A DNA stretch of 64,000 nucleotides from Vanessa cardui (lineage: Eukaryota > Arthropoda > Insecta > Lepidoptera > Nymphalidae). The notes beneath the pieces are model-generated. The model saw only the letters and a list, made by a program, of their open reading frames with translations. It had not been told where the DNA came from and did no database searches. The translations under genes were made by a program, and so were the position numbers. Positions within the stretch are counted from its first letter, which is position 1. Every line of letters starts with the position of its first letter. Shown here piece after piece: positions 12,384 through 22,679 of the stretch. Location of the stretch: NCBI RefSeq assembly GCF_905220365.1, contig NC_061138.1, positions 1,798,001-1,862,000 of the forward strand. Reading direction: 5' to 3'.

Positions 12384-12484
12384 ATCGATAATTAAAAGGA
12401 TAAAATTAAATGTCAATTGGCTCTTCCGTAGATTCTTTTTAGAAGGACCTTGAGATAAGATCTCAGGTTTTTTTAACAATTGTA

Positions 12485-12677
12485 TCTACATTAGTATTAC
12501 ATATGAAAGTTATTCTGTCTGTCAGTCTGTCGCTCTTTCACGACCAAACCGCTGAACCGAATTTGATGAAATTTGGTATGAAACAAACTTGAACTTCAAG
12601 AAAGGACATGGGCTACTTTTTTGGCTGACTCATGACAACCGACAGCCAATAACAGCGAGGCTGCGGACGACTACTAG
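12485..12677 (+). mobile_element. Helitron-1, complete
   Basis: It begins TCTACATTAGTATTAC directly after A (12484) and ends GACGACTACTAG directly before T (12678). That is the A|TC...CTRR|T arrangement expected of a Helitron insertion into AT. A GC-rich partial hairpin (GCGAGGCTGCGG) sits just inside the 3' end. The interior carries CTGTCGCTCTTTCACGACC, CCGCTGAACCGAATTTGATG and GGACATGGGCTAC. At 193 bp without an open frame it is non-autonomous. Confidence 0.7.
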
Positions 12678-12727
12678 TATTATTATGAAGATGCTAGTAT
12701 TTAGATGATTTTTACAAAATACTTATT

Positions 12728-13012
12728 GGTGGTAGGGCTTTGTGCACGCCCGCCTGGGTAAGTACCGCCCACTCATCAGTTATTCTATCGCCAAATAACA
12801 GTACTCAGTATTGTTGTGTTCTGGTTTGAAGGGTGAGTGAGCCAGTAACTACAGGCACAAGGGACATAACATCTTAGTTCCCAAGGTTGGTGGCGCATTG
12901 CAGATGTAAGAATTAATATTTCTTACAGCGTCATTGTCTATGGGTGATGTTGACTACTTACCATCAGGTGGCCCATATGCTCGTCCGCCGACCTATTATA
13001 TAAAAAAAAAAA
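12728..13012 (+). repeat. Repeat D, near complete
   Basis: The order is GGTGGTAGGGCTTTGTGC, GGGTAAGTACCGCCCACTC, TACTCAGTATTGTTGTGTT, GAGTGAGCCAGT, CAGGCACAAGGGACATAACA, GTCATTGTCTATGGG, TTACCATCAGGTGGCCCATA, TGCTCGTCCGCC, then an A-run. The 3' poly(A) makes it a retroposed element, either a SINE-like family or a LINE 3' end. I could not find a tRNA-like promoter in it. Confidence 0.8.
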
Positions 13013-14436
13013 CACTATGGGTTTGATCCTAAATAAACTTTTTATATGATAATTGATCTATCGTCTATATTCGACACGACTGACCTGAAATTGGACAGAT
13101 TATCTGTGACGCGGCATTCGAAACAACGTGCTACGTATGTAATTAATATAATTATTTGGCAGAGGTGAGGATATATCGATGAGAAAGCATCGCGTTGTAC
13201 TTTGTTGCACGTATTCAAATGTCACTGCACTAGACACGGACGAAAATAGATTTTCGTTTCTGGCAAGTGTGTAAAATAGCCTGTCTGCGCATGACAGATA
13301 TCCTTGTTCGAATTTCCCATCGTACGTTCGTAGTTCTAGTTGTAGTATAATTGGTCACATTTCAATGTTATTGTTTTATTTAATAAAAGTTAGGTTTTCT
13401 TATTGAGCTTAAGTAGATGCAGCTGTTTGTTATTTGAGATCATTTTTACTTTTAGTTAGGAATTTCTTAGAGGCAGATTTTAGGTAATCAATTGTGATAA
13501 ATAAAATGTTAAATTGTCTTAATTTAAGATGGGTAATAATCCGAATCTACTTATATTTATATGTATTGTGTGTGACTAAAATCCTTTTCCAAAACACGCT
13601 GCATCTTCTGGCGTAAGTTTTACGTATTGTTTTAGTTTTTCTTTTTGCAATATTTAAATCTAATACTCTGATAGACTATACTACATATAACATACGACGA
13701 AATATTTAAACGCGTTGTTAGATGGTTTTCTAGCTTTTAATACTTACCAATTAAAGAACGATTGACACAGACTATATATACTACATATACTTTAAACGTA
13801 AATTATTTTTATTAAAAACATAGAGCTTTTAGAAAAAAAATACCAAATATGTTTTTTTCTCTTTATTTACATACAAACGAGTTGTTTTTAAAATTTCATA
13901 AATTTTACCGAATCGTATTATATAGATTTTATTTATAAATTCTTAAGTAAATCTCATCGATTTCTAACGGTATAAACGATTGTTAATGACACTAACAAAA
14001 CAGGAGCATTGTAATTATTAAGTGCGGGTAATTAAACTTGGTATTTCCGTCCTTCGAATGCGGGTGCTAAGAGTATCTTCGTGGAAAGCGGTTGAAATCA
14101 TATCGCGAAAGTTTTTTTTTTAAAGCGTTAGTTATGCTTTAAAATATGCAAACATGTGCTGACTATTTTTATGAGGAGGATATGGCAGCGTCAGTACTAA
14201 CGACTAAGATTGTATGTAGACATTGTTGTGACAGGCATAAATATAGATATAAAATAAATAATGAACGATTAAGACAATACCATCCTGACCTGTTTATAAT
14301 GAACCGTTGTATAAAATTATATTTATTTTATAACGTAGTCTAGTACGAGCATATGTATATAATGATATATGTACTTCTAAATATTTAATTTCAGATTTTA
14401 TCATATCGATGTAATTTTTATGATGTAGGTTTGAGG
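13013..14436. other. Unique DNA, no gene seen
   Basis: The span 13130-13340 is richer in CpG (GCATCGCGTTGTAC, ACACGGACGAAAAT) than the rest and could be regulatory. A 65-codon frame at 14146-14343 (plus) contains several Cys residues but no recognisable spacing. I do not call it a gene. Confidence 0.35.
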
Positions 14437-14490
14437 ACGATGATAGGCCATCTGATGAATTGGTCACCACAGCTCATAGACAATGATGCT
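14437..14490 (-). repeat. Short relic of repeat D
   Basis: ATAGGCCATCTGATGAATTG, then GTCACCAC and ATAGACAATGATGCTGTAA, match the reverse of the repeat D 3' end. Confidence 0.5.
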
Positions 14491-14581
14491 GTAATGATCC
14501 ACGAACCTACAAGTAGACTTTTGTAAGGAATTTTTACTCGTCATTGCCTAGGAACAATTTACTATTTCTAGTTCATATGTA

Positions 14582-14613
14582 GAATAATCATCACATACAT
14601 GTGATGATTATTC
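14582..14613. repeat. Perfect palindrome, 15-bp arms, 2-bp loop
   Basis: GAATAATCATCACAT is followed after AC by its exact reverse complement. Confidence 0.85.
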
Positions 14614-15599
14614 ATGTGAGATCTAAATGTATCTGATTCTGTTTGAGTGTTTAACAATTTTGTGTGTTTTAAATTTTACAATATAATATGTAATGATGAT
14701 TTCGTTTTCATCCGAAATATCCGTTCCATTTAACAGACAAGGATAGATGACTTTTCTCTTGTATATTATTAACGTAATTCTAAATTACATTTGTCATAAA
14801 ATTGCAAATCCGCTGAGAGCCTATTAACTACTGAGTGCTTCGATGCTTACTATGTTGGCTCAGTGCCGATACGCGGAGAGAAATGTTTCGTTGCACTTAT
14901 CGTACTGAGCTGTGTCTATTGAAGAAGCATATTGGTCTCTCTGAAAAGTTTTTATAGCTTTAAATCAGATGATATATGGACACTATGTAGCGACTGGCTA
15001 TTAGGCAATACAAATAAAGGATAATATTTGCCGCTTAAATTAGCCTCGTAGTTCTAGTTCTGGAATAAAATCACTTTATACAAGAGTATATTATTAACGC
15101 AAGGCACGATTACGCCTCAAGCTTTATTCGTGAAAAGTGGAGTGAGAATAATCCATTTCACACACTGTCACCAGATAAATAAGATGAATACAGGGGACGT
15201 TGATGCCTTTAAAAATATTTCAAATAAATAAGTTATCAACAAAAAAAGCAATACAGCCTTGATGTTACTTTTATATATTGTCACCAAGAAATCCACTTGT
15301 TGAATACATATAAAAAGTACATAAGCGAATACAGTTTTGGTTACTATTTTTAATGATTATTTATATCATTCTAATAATAATTATTTTCGTCTTTTCAGTA
15401 AGTGTTTGTCGTAATATTATTGTATCGTTAAATACATGAATCATATTACTCAGAAATAAAGTTGAGGAAATAGTTTCAAACAAAATATTATGAATAGTAA
15501 TTTTGAATTGCAATCCTCAATAGAAAACACATACTCTGCAGCTGAAGTATTTTTCTAGGTAAATGTAATTATCTCTTGCAACGGTGTACGTTCGGTAAG
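14614..15599. other. Unique DNA, no gene seen
   Basis: Nothing is recognised until the CpG-rich block that starts near 15600. Confidence 0.4.
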
Positions 15600-15780
15600 A
15601 ATTGTCGAGAGCGACGTATGCCTTAATTACGGCTACGCGATCGTCACGTGCGCATTGCGACATGCGCGGGCGCCGGCGCCGCAAGTCGGTCAGTGGGCCG
15701 CGCACGCGTCTCGCGCGGTTTCATAGGCGGGAAATTGTATGAATTTCCTCGCTTTGCTGGGCGGGAAATTTTATGAATTT
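15600..15780. promoter_or_regulatory. CpG-rich block with two E2F-type sites
   Basis: The first 120 bp are strongly GC-rich for this window (GGCGCCGGCGCCGC, CCGCGCACGCGTC) and include a CACGTG E-box at 15646. Two copies of GGCGGGAAATT followed by (G/T)TATGAATTT lie at 15726-15746 and 15760-15780, direct repeats 34 bp apart with one mismatch. GGCGGGAAA matches the E2F/DP consensus (TTTCCCGCC on the other strand). A promoter or enhancer of an unseen transcript is plausible. Open frames over it are unrecognised. The function is inferred from motifs alone. Confidence 0.3.
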
Positions 15781-15949
15781 TTTTTCGGGTGTAGAAAATT
15801 TTTTCCAGCTTTATTTAATGTGTATATAAATGTATATATACATATATTATACATATATACATATATGTATTCTATTAATGTTATAGTAATGATATATTAT
15901 AATGGTATACTGTTAAGAATAATTATATTTGTATTTGAGTGTTAACCTG

Positions 15950-15950
15950 T

Positions 15951-15980
<30 letters not shown>
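15950..15980. repeat. (TTTA)n tail of the LINE
   Basis: About eight TTTA units. Read on the minus strand they are the TAAA-type 3' tail of the LINE that ends here. Confidence 0.9.
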
Positions 15981-15982
<2 letters not shown>

Positions 15983-16269
15983 TATGGAACTCCAACACAG
16001 GTACATATGTAATACAAAAAATACAAGTTTAGACAATAAAATATTAAATGTACCTCCAATTATAGGAGAACACAACATGCACTTATAAAGTATTGAACTC
16101 TAAAACAAAACTTAAGAAATAAAAATAAAAGAAAGAAAAAACAAACTAAAACTAATAATTACAAAACAATGAAATAAAATAATTTATCGAAAACTATTTA
16201 ACAAATTTAAACTAAACAAAATGTAAACTAAACAAAATGAAAATAAGATCAGAAACAAATTTACTTTGA

Positions 16270-16806
16270 CTAACAATTTGCATAAAAGGCAAAACATTTC
16301 TTTTTGTAGGTGCTAAAAGTGTCGAAACCCATATCGATAGTTGGTATTGCGTTATATGAGCGTGTCATTCGGGCTAATGGTGAATTTTTCCCAAGATTGG
16401 TTCTATTCTTGCTCATTTTGAACAATGGACATGGGTTCCGAGGTGGTCTTCGTGGCACGTTTATATTAAGTTTTTCGAGCAAATGTTTACTGTCCACTTT
16501 ATTATGAAAAAGCCTATACAAAAAGGCTAAATCCAATAAGGATCTTCGCACACGAAGAGGTTGCATTTCGAAGTACTTAAGTCTATCGCTATAGCTTTTT
16601 ACGTGTATCTTCATTCTGTAACACAAGTGTCTCAATAATCGTTTTTGCACCTTTTCAATACGATCATCATATACCTCATACAACGGTGACCATACTTGAC
16701 AACAATACTCAAGTTTACTTCTAACATAACAATCATAAAGTCGAATCATGGTGGATGTCCTCCTGAAGTCTTTAGATTGTCTTATAATAAAACCCAGCGA
16801 TTTCAA
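16270..16806 (-). pseudogene. C-terminal remnant of LINE reverse-transcriptase protein (ORF2)
   Basis: The 178-codon frame ends in TAG at 16270. Its first codon is TTG, so no true start is present, and an in-frame stop lies just upstream at 16819-16821. It encodes the region after the reverse-transcriptase fingers and palm of Jockey/CR1-type LINEs. LGFIIR opens it, YVRSKLEYCCQVWSP (about residues 27-41) is the diagnostic motif, IEKVQKRLLRHL follows, and the conserved tail has RNPCPLFKM, RTN and NSPLARM...YN at about residues 122-153. The catalytic YADD box lies further upstream in the family and is absent. No internal stop has accumulated, so the insertion is relatively young, but it cannot make a working enzyme. 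Confidence 0.85.
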
Positions 16807-16819
16807 CTGTTTTAGGTTT

Positions 16820-17953
16820 TATAGCAAACAAGTATGAATAAAATTTTGTATCAAAAGAAACAGCTCCAAGCAATGTTTCGTTGAGGAGGGTCAATAAAGC
16901 TATTAGGCGGTACTGCGATGTCCATTACTGATAACAGATGCATGAAGGGAGCGATCTTAAGGTGACCATTATTTAACACCTCGTGAGGATAATATTTCAT
17001 ATAAAAAATAAACAGTATAAATAATTCTTTTATATAATCAGTTGAATATATTTATTTATTAGTAGAATCGGGAATGTGTTTGTAATTCTCATCAATATTC
17101 TTAGCGTGTCTATAAAGAACAATTAAGCTGTAATAGAGATATCGTCGATTAATTCATAAAATAAGCGTATCTGTCAATTATTTGATTAATACTATGGTTT
17201 TAAATGAGGAAACATACGGAATTTACGGTAGATTAGTAAAGTAACGTCTGACTGTATTTCAAAACAGAACAAATGATACTTAGATCATGATGATGAATTT
17301 ACTAACTAGTATAAACTATTTAATTGTTATGTTTTCTATTATATTACCTAACGTACTGAAATAAACTAATACAATACAAACAATTCTTTGAAAAGCTAGT
17401 GTTCCTCAAAACTTAGCATTTAGGGTTCCTTTTTGATAAAGTATCGTTTATTCTTCCGCTCTGATCCAATGTTTGTTAACCCTCGGTTCAATCAACGAAT
17501 CAAATTCACCTGTTCGAACCATTGGGCCACCTGTAAGCCAAACTGTCAAAAAACCTTCTAGAGTTTATAAAAATATTATAAAGACAGTCTCAACATCATC
17601 GTAGACCCTTGTCGCCCTACTTACAAGGGCGTAAGATAACACGGCCAATTTGCAGATCTAATATCTTCAGTCCCACGAAATTGTAACCACCCTGGAACGG
17701 GCAGGATGACGGATACAGGCGCGTCCTCCCCGTGACGTGGCTTGAATTAACCACATGTTGTATTAATATTTGCCTTGAACAATATGGCACTTAGGAGGCG
17801 TGATTTTTATTTTCAACACGTCCACGTACCGTGATAGATGTGTGGACGTAGTCGCTGGCTTTGTGGATTCCATTGTGCTTCGAGTTATATATAGTTATTA
17901 CTCGTCTAGCTTCCTTATTTCGTTAAAGCACCTATATGATTTTTTATACAATA
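16820..17953. other. Unique DNA, no gene seen
   Basis: The span 17600-17760 is GC-richer (GGAACGGGCAGGATGACGG, TCCTCCCCGTGACGTGG) and could be conserved or an old transposon piece. A short TTCGAACCATTGGGCCACC at 17512-17530 resembles a reversed SINE-A head. Nothing else was recognised. Confidence 0.35.
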
Positions 17954-18118
17954 CTAGTAGTCGCCCTCGCTCTAGTTTTAGAGTGTTGGTTGTTATGTTT
18001 TAGGCAAAAAGAAGGAGCCTATGTCCTTTCTGGCCTATGTCAGTTCTAGTTAGCTTCATACCAAATTTCATCAAATTCGGTTAACGGTTTGGTCGTGAAA
18101 GAGCGACAGATAAATATA
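17954..18118 (-). mobile_element. Helitron-1, 5' truncated
   Basis: The minus strand ends CTAG at 17954-17957 followed by T. Inside are GTTAGGCAAAA-type sequence (here TTTTAGGCAAAAAG), CCTATGTCC, AATTTCATCAAATTCGG and GGTCGTGAAAGAGCGACAG. The usual 5' end with ATTATAAATGTGAAAG is missing where a SINE-C begins at about 18131. Confidence 0.65.
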
Positions 18119-18130
18119 AATACTGGACAA

Positions 18131-18303
18131 AATACATTACTCTGATCCCAATGTGTGTAGCTAAATAACTTGTGTTATGTAAAATTAGAAGTAACAAGTA
18201 GTATTAAGTAACGGTACCACAATCAATCGAATACCTACAGGACTTCGCAGTTGGGTACCCTCGTAAACCGGTGAAGACTACTCGACCACGGAGTTGGTCA
18301 AAG
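18131..18303 (-). mobile_element. Diverged SINE-C
   Basis: AATACATTACTCTGATCCCA, ACTTGTGTTATG, GTAACGGTACCACAA, AAACCGGTG and ACTCGACCACGGAG follow the reverse of SINE-C. The B-box region is rearranged, so the internal promoter is dead. Confidence 0.7.
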
Positions 18304-19334
18304 TTTATAATAAGAATTTAATTTAGGCCAGGTATTTTTTAAATTTTAAATTACGAAGATTGCATAAATACTATCGCAAATCTTCGTGAGATTGTTTATC
18401 TGTGATACGTTTTCAAATATTATTAACTGGATTGGAAATTCAATTTTTGAACATTTCGATACGTTTGCCATTAACCATTCGACCATTATTATCGGTGACA
18501 CGAAGCAATTTCGTCGTGGGTTTATCGGCATTTTGGGATCATTGGCTAATGGTCGACTTAGCGGTATTAGATCTAGATTGCGGGAAGGTCAAAGCTTAGA
18601 ACTTCGCTTTTTATACAATATATATTATGATAAATTCAATATTAACGTGATATATGGTTTAAATTTGAGTAGGTCCTGGATCTATTAGTTAGCCCATAGA
18701 GCCGAGGAACCTGAAGTTCTGGGTTCGAATTCCTGGTCAGAATAATAAAGCATAAATTGGGTTTTACTGTCAAAAAGTTCTCCATAGCAGATCAGATTTT
18801 TCTTCCGTTCTGTCTATTTATTAGAAAGTTGCTCTTTGCACACACAAACTTGTGCACTAAAATACTTGCTATCCCTAATTTTTGTTTCTTTGAAAAATAA
18901 TCGTCGTAACCGGAATAGTACAGCTCATTCACGATTATTAAGATAATTAAATTCCAATTAAATATATTTCGGTTCGTATAATGACGGCGCATTAGTTTTA
19001 ACGAAGTTTGAATATTTGAAGTTCAATTCATTCGTCTCGCAGTCCTTATGTAAAGTTTGTCAGACAATTAATTATCCGGCGTCCGGTCTAGACGTGCACG
19101 CTTCTCTATGAGTGAAGTTCAACAACTTTCTTTGTTGATACTCAAGGACTTATTAATTTAACGAGTGTATCGAAAAAGTTTTTACTGGTTTATTAAAAGT
19201 TTTAATATATGTTTTGTGACTTGGAATTTTTTTTCTATTATATTTTTCCGATTTTTTTTAAATTTTGTTAGTATTTGATTTGATTGTGAGACCTACATTG
19301 TTGTCGAGCAAAAATACTGACACTTATTATAAAT
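18304..19334. other. Unique DNA, no gene seen
   Basis: Two overlapping plus frames (18386-18688, 100 codons; 18402-18599) and a minus frame (18346-18531) cover the same bases and show no known motif. A GTTCTGGGTTCGAATTCC at 18715-18732 is a B-box-like tRNA relic. Nothing else was recognised. Confidence 0.35.
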
Positions 19335-19500
19335 AAGTAGTGCTTGCTTGTGTTGGTTGTCATGTATAGGGCAAAAAACGAGCCTATGTAATCATTTGGA
19401 GTTCAAGTTTGCTTCTCACCAAATTTCGGTTCAGCGGTCTGGTTGTGAAAGAGCGACAGATAGTCTGACAAACTGAGTTACTTTCACATTTATAATATTA
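19335..19500 (-). mobile_element. Helitron-1 copy, 3' end decayed
   Basis: GGCAAAAAACGAGCCTATG, GGAGTTCAAGTTTGCTTC, GTTCAGCGGTCTGG, TGTGAAAGAGCGACAG and ACTTTCACATTTATAATATT follow the reversed element. The terminal CTAG is not preserved. SINE-A 19519 inserted right beside its 5' end. Confidence 0.65.
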
Positions 19501-19518
19501 AGATGTAGATTATTAATT

Positions 19519-19823
19519 GAGCTGTGATCGAGGCCCAGTGGTTAGAACGCCTGCATCTTAACCGATGATTGCGGGTTCAAACCCAGGCAATCACCACTAT
19601 ATATATGTGCTTAATTTGTGTTTATAATTCATCTCGTGCTCGGTGGTGAAGGAAAATATCGTGAGGAAACCTGCGTGTGTCTAATTTCACTGAAATTCTG
19701 CCACATGTGCATTCCACCAACCCGCCTTGGAACAGCGTGCTGGAATATGTTCCAAACCCTATCTTTAATGGAAGAGTCTTATCCCAGCAGTGGGGAATTT
19801 ACAGGCTGTTACTTTACTTACTT
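19519..19823 (+). mobile_element. SINE-A with 13-bp target-site duplication
   Basis: TAGATTATTAATT occurs at 19506-19518 and again at 19824-19836 and bounds the insertion exactly. The head has an A-box-like GGCCCAGTGG and a B box GGGTTCAAACCC about 40 bp later, which is a tRNA-derived RNA polymerase III promoter. The body contains CATCTCGTGCTCGGTGGTGA and CCACCAACCCGC. The 3' end is ATCCCAGCAGTGGGGAATTT, ACAGGCTG and a TTACTTTACTTAC tail. Transposition would depend on LINE enzymes supplied elsewhere. Confidence 0.9.
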
Positions 19824-19836
19824 TAGATTATTAATT

Positions 19837-20227
19837 AGTACAGCATGCCTCGAGCTCCTTCAGCCTTACTTTTAATAATCTGATTTTGAAAAAGGTTAAA
19901 ATGTTTAAATCAAGCCGAACTACCAGGAAACTGTATTTAAGTTGGTTTCCTTATACCACCCATAATGTTTTATATAATAATAATATATAAATTGAAAAAT
20001 GAGCGTTATTAGTATGTTGATTGATAAATTAAGGAAAAATATTAAACTAAATGCTACGTTACGACGAGGAAATGAGTATGTGAGCTTATTCAAATGTATT
20101 GTGAATATTTTTTTGATACGGGAATCACATATTAGTTAGAATCGATGATGATGTTAATTCTTATTTTATTTTTATTTGTTTGATTTTTGTTATTTAATGA
20201 ACAGTAGCGGCGCCCTATCTATATTAA
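19837..20227. other. AT-rich non-coding sequence
   Basis: No gene or repeat was recognised. Confidence 0.4.
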
Positions 20228-20400
20228 TTATATATTTATATTATAAATGTCTGTCTGTCTATAACCAAACCGCTGAACAGACTTTGATGAAATTTGGTAT
20301 GATTTTTTTTATTTCAAAGAAAAGATATAGGCTACTTTTTTGCTTGACACATAAAAACCCAACACTAACTAGAGAGCAAAGCCACAGGCTACTACTACTT
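20228..20400 (+). mobile_element. Helitron-1 relic
   Basis: TATTATAAATGTCTGTCTGTC, AACCAAACCGCTGAACAG, TTTGATGAAATTTGGTATG and AGGCTACTTTTTTGCTTGAC follow the element. The 3' end reads GGCTACTACTACTT instead of CTAG, so it is decayed. Confidence 0.6.
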
Positions 20401-20401
20401 T

Positions 20402-20485
20402 AGCATAAAGCTTGTGCTAGGAGTGGTGACGACAATAGTCCAACGTGTCAGGATCGAACCTGCGACTTTTAAATCGTTGCACGTT
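20402..20485 (-). repeat. tRNA-like interspersed repeat fragment
   Basis: On the minus strand GTCGCAGGTTCGATCCTGAC carries a B-box motif and is followed by CGTTGGACTATTGTCGTC. I recognise this as a common lepidopteran tRNA-related repeat. A second degenerate fragment may lie at 37575-37625. Only the central part is present. Confidence 0.5.
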
Positions 20486-20960
20486 AAATACTTAGAAATA
20501 TATATATGTAAATGATTCAAGAAATTACTTGTGTTTTCAAGTGAAATGTTACTTTCGTCAAACATATGTATTACTGACAATTTAAAAAAATTTTTCTCAA
20601 TAGAGTTTTATTTCCTCAATACGTCTTGTATGGGTTCCCCTAACATTGCGTACCTACACCCGCGCATGCGCATACAACTTCAAATTTACCATATTTTATT
20701 TTAGTTATTCTGTTCTTTATTTTAATACGTTTATGTAATATGCTTCGCTTTCGCGAAACATCTGGGTCTTGACTGAAGGTTTTAGGTTAATCTGAACAAG
20801 CGATATTGACATTTTGAGTTTTCATTGTACAGTTATTGCATTTGTACAGTTATGATATTGTTCACAAGGGCTATTTTGGCTTCATAAGTCCCGTGCTGAC
20901 TACATTATAACAGGTATCAAAATATATACATTTATATATAGTTCCTACAAATATTTTTTT
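20486..20960. other. Unique DNA, no gene seen
   Basis: No supported feature. A GCGCATGCGCAT stretch near 20662 is the only GC-rich spot. Confidence 0.4.
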
Positions 20961-20974
20961 CATGGTTCAAATAA

Positions 20975-21271
20975 CAACAACAATAACAGCCTGTATTTGC
21001 CACTGTTGGGCTTAGGCCTTCTCTCCCTTTGAGGAAAAGGTTTAGAAAGTTTTCCACCCTTGTTCCAACGCGGGTTGGTTGAATACAAATGTCGCAGAAT
21101 TTCTATAAAATTAGACACATGCAGGTTTCCTTACGATGTTTTCCTTCATCGCCAAGCACGAGACGAATTGTAAACACAAATTAAGAACATTAATATTCAG
21201 TGGTTGTTGCCTGGGTTTGAACTCGCAATCATTGGTAAAAATCTCGTTCTAACCACTGGGCCATCTGGGCT
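20975..21271 (-). mobile_element. SINE-A with 14-bp target-site duplication
   Basis: CATGGTTCAAATAA occurs at 20961-20974 and at 21272-21285. The minus-strand SINE starts at 21271 with GAGCCCAGATGGCCCAGTGG and ends in a GTTATTGTTGTTGTT tail at 20975. The B-box region is mutated (GAGTTCAAACCC), so it is older than the 36433 copy. Confidence 0.9.
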
Positions 21272-21285
21272 CATGGTTCAAATAA

Positions 21286-21780
21286 TGATAATAATATTTA
21301 GATGTACGTTCCATTCCCAGCAGCGTCAGTATTCACGTTGGGAGGGAACTTTTCAGAATTATATTCCGTAGTTTACATCAAAAGAGTGATAAGTTTAATG
21401 TTAAATAATTCCGACATTAATGCGGGAACAACAAACGAATTCGTTTACAGCGAGTTCGTTATAACCATCGTAATATTTATAATAAATTTAAACACCAACA
21501 CAATATAAACTTAGTACCGATGTTTGGTACGTAAATCAATCGGCCGCGTGCCGCTTGTGCTGTGTGTGTGTGTGTGTGTGCGCATTCGTGTTTAAGGTTA
21601 CGCTTCCTCTTGGAGATTTACTTCGTTTCTGTTCTGTTGTATTGCATTCATTTACATTTGCGTAAACAGTATAATACGCAGTCGGATTAACCCACTAAGA
21701 ACGAAGTTTGATTTCCTTTGTATGTTTTTATGTACCTTTTAACATACGTTTGACAATCTCAGTATCTCAGTATATAAGTA
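21286..21780. other. Unique DNA with a (TG)n microsatellite
   Basis: A 68-codon plus frame (21302-21508) has no recognisable motif. Otherwise only the dinucleotide run at 21561-21580 stands out. Confidence 0.4.
21561..21580. repeat. (TG)10 microsatellite
   Basis: Ten uninterrupted TG units. Confidence 0.95.
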
Positions 21781-21792
21781 CCTCAATGGTAC

Positions 21793-21946
21793 ATCATCAT
21801 CATATCATCATCATTAGCCCGTTTTTGTCCACTGCTGGACATAGGCCTCTCCAAGTACACGCCACTGTGGTCTTTCTCCGGCTACTCGCATCCAGCTCCT
21901 GCCTGCCGCCTTGCGTATATCGTCACTCCAGCGTGCCTGAAGACGT
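21793..21946 (-). mobile_element. Severely 5'-truncated RTE LINE with 12-bp target-site duplication
   Basis: CCTCAATGGTAC at 21781-21792 is repeated exactly at 21947-21958, which bounds a 154-bp insertion. Read on the minus strand it holds the end of an RTE-type LINE coding region, a stop, and a short ATGATG-repeat tail at 21793-21813. The duplication and the tail orientation show target-primed reverse transcription that stopped very early. Confidence 0.9.
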
Positions 21947-21948
21947 CC
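21814..21948 (-). pseudogene. Last 44 codons of an RTE LINE protein
   Basis: The minus-strand frame reads ARWSDDIRKAAGRSWMRVAG then ERPQWRVLGEAYVQQWTKTG and a TAA stop at 21814. The RW.DDI, AG..WMR and GEAYVQQW motifs are the conserved C-terminus of RTE-clade LINE proteins, downstream of the reverse transcriptase. The outermost two codons read into the host duplication. No start, endonuclease or reverse-transcriptase domain is present, so it is a dead fragment. Confidence 0.88.
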
Positions 21949-22221
21949 TCAATGGTACTTAGATATTTATAGAAAGGATAATTTGTTGCTTCGTTAGTTT
22001 ATCTGCTTCATTAACGTGCAAATCCCGTGTTCGATCCCGAGTCAGAACTATTAAACTATATTGTTTTTTTTTAAGGTTGATACATTTTCAGTAGCAGATA
22101 GAAATTTGAAAGTTAAACATATTTATATTGTAATGTTTCCAAAAGCAGTTTAAGGTTACTCTGCGTCTAAAATTAAATTCTGCGCCGTGCTGGATTGGCG
22201 TCCAATAGTATTATGAAACAG

Positions 22222-22531
22222 AGCTGAGATGGCCCAGTGGTTACAACGCATGCATCCTAAATGGTGATTGAGAGTTCGAACCCAGGCAATCATCACTACA
22301 TATATATATATGCTTAATTTGTGTTTATAATTCATCTCGAGCTCGGCGATGAAGGAAAACATCGTGAGGAAGCCTGCTTGTGTCTAATTTCATTGAAATT
22401 CTGCCACATGTGCATTGCACCAACCCGCATTGGAACAGTGTGGTGGAATATGTTCCAAACCCTCTCCTTAATGGAAGAGGAGGCCTTATCCCAGCAGTGG
22501 GAAATTTACTGTTACTTAACTACCTTTTTTT
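22222..22531 (+). mobile_element. SINE-A with 16-bp target-site duplication
   Basis: TAGTATTATGAAACAG at 22206-22221 recurs at 22532-22547. The head has GGCCCAGTGG and a B box mutated to GAGTTCGAACCC. The body contains CATCTCGAGCTCGGCGATGA and CCACCAACCCGC. The 3' end is ATCCCAGCAGTGGGAAATTT with a shortened GTTACTTAACTACC tail. Confidence 0.9.
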
Positions 22532-22679
22532 TAGTATTATGAAACAGGGTAAATCTAGTGTTGTACAATGATAACGATACACTCTTGTGCACTATTGAAT
22601 TTTCTCCCTTTGAGAATGCCCGATGTAACTAAAGTAGGCCAGGAGTAACGAGTACTTTGTTTAACTCTCTTTCGTCTCC

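Larger units (their letters stand above)
15950..16815 (-). mobile_element. 5'-truncated Jockey/CR1-like LINE
   Basis: On the minus strand the element runs from about 16815 through a 178-codon C-terminal coding remnant, a roughly 290-bp 3' UTR that ends CTGTGTTGGAGTTCC, and a (TAAA)n tail at 15950-15980. Severe 5' truncation is typical of non-LTR retrotransposons. The protein remnant places it among LINEs of the Jockey/CR1 group. I cannot fix the clade by eye. I found no clear target-site duplication. Confidence 0.85.

Noticed and set aside
18386..18688. 100-codon plus frame
   Set aside because: Overlaps a second plus frame and a minus frame, with no known motif and no repeat or codon signal to prefer it.
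19530..19595. tRNA gene at the SINE-A heads
   Set aside because: The A and B boxes are present, but the sequence does not close into a tRNA cloverleaf by eye and is repeated as part of an interspersed element with target duplications.
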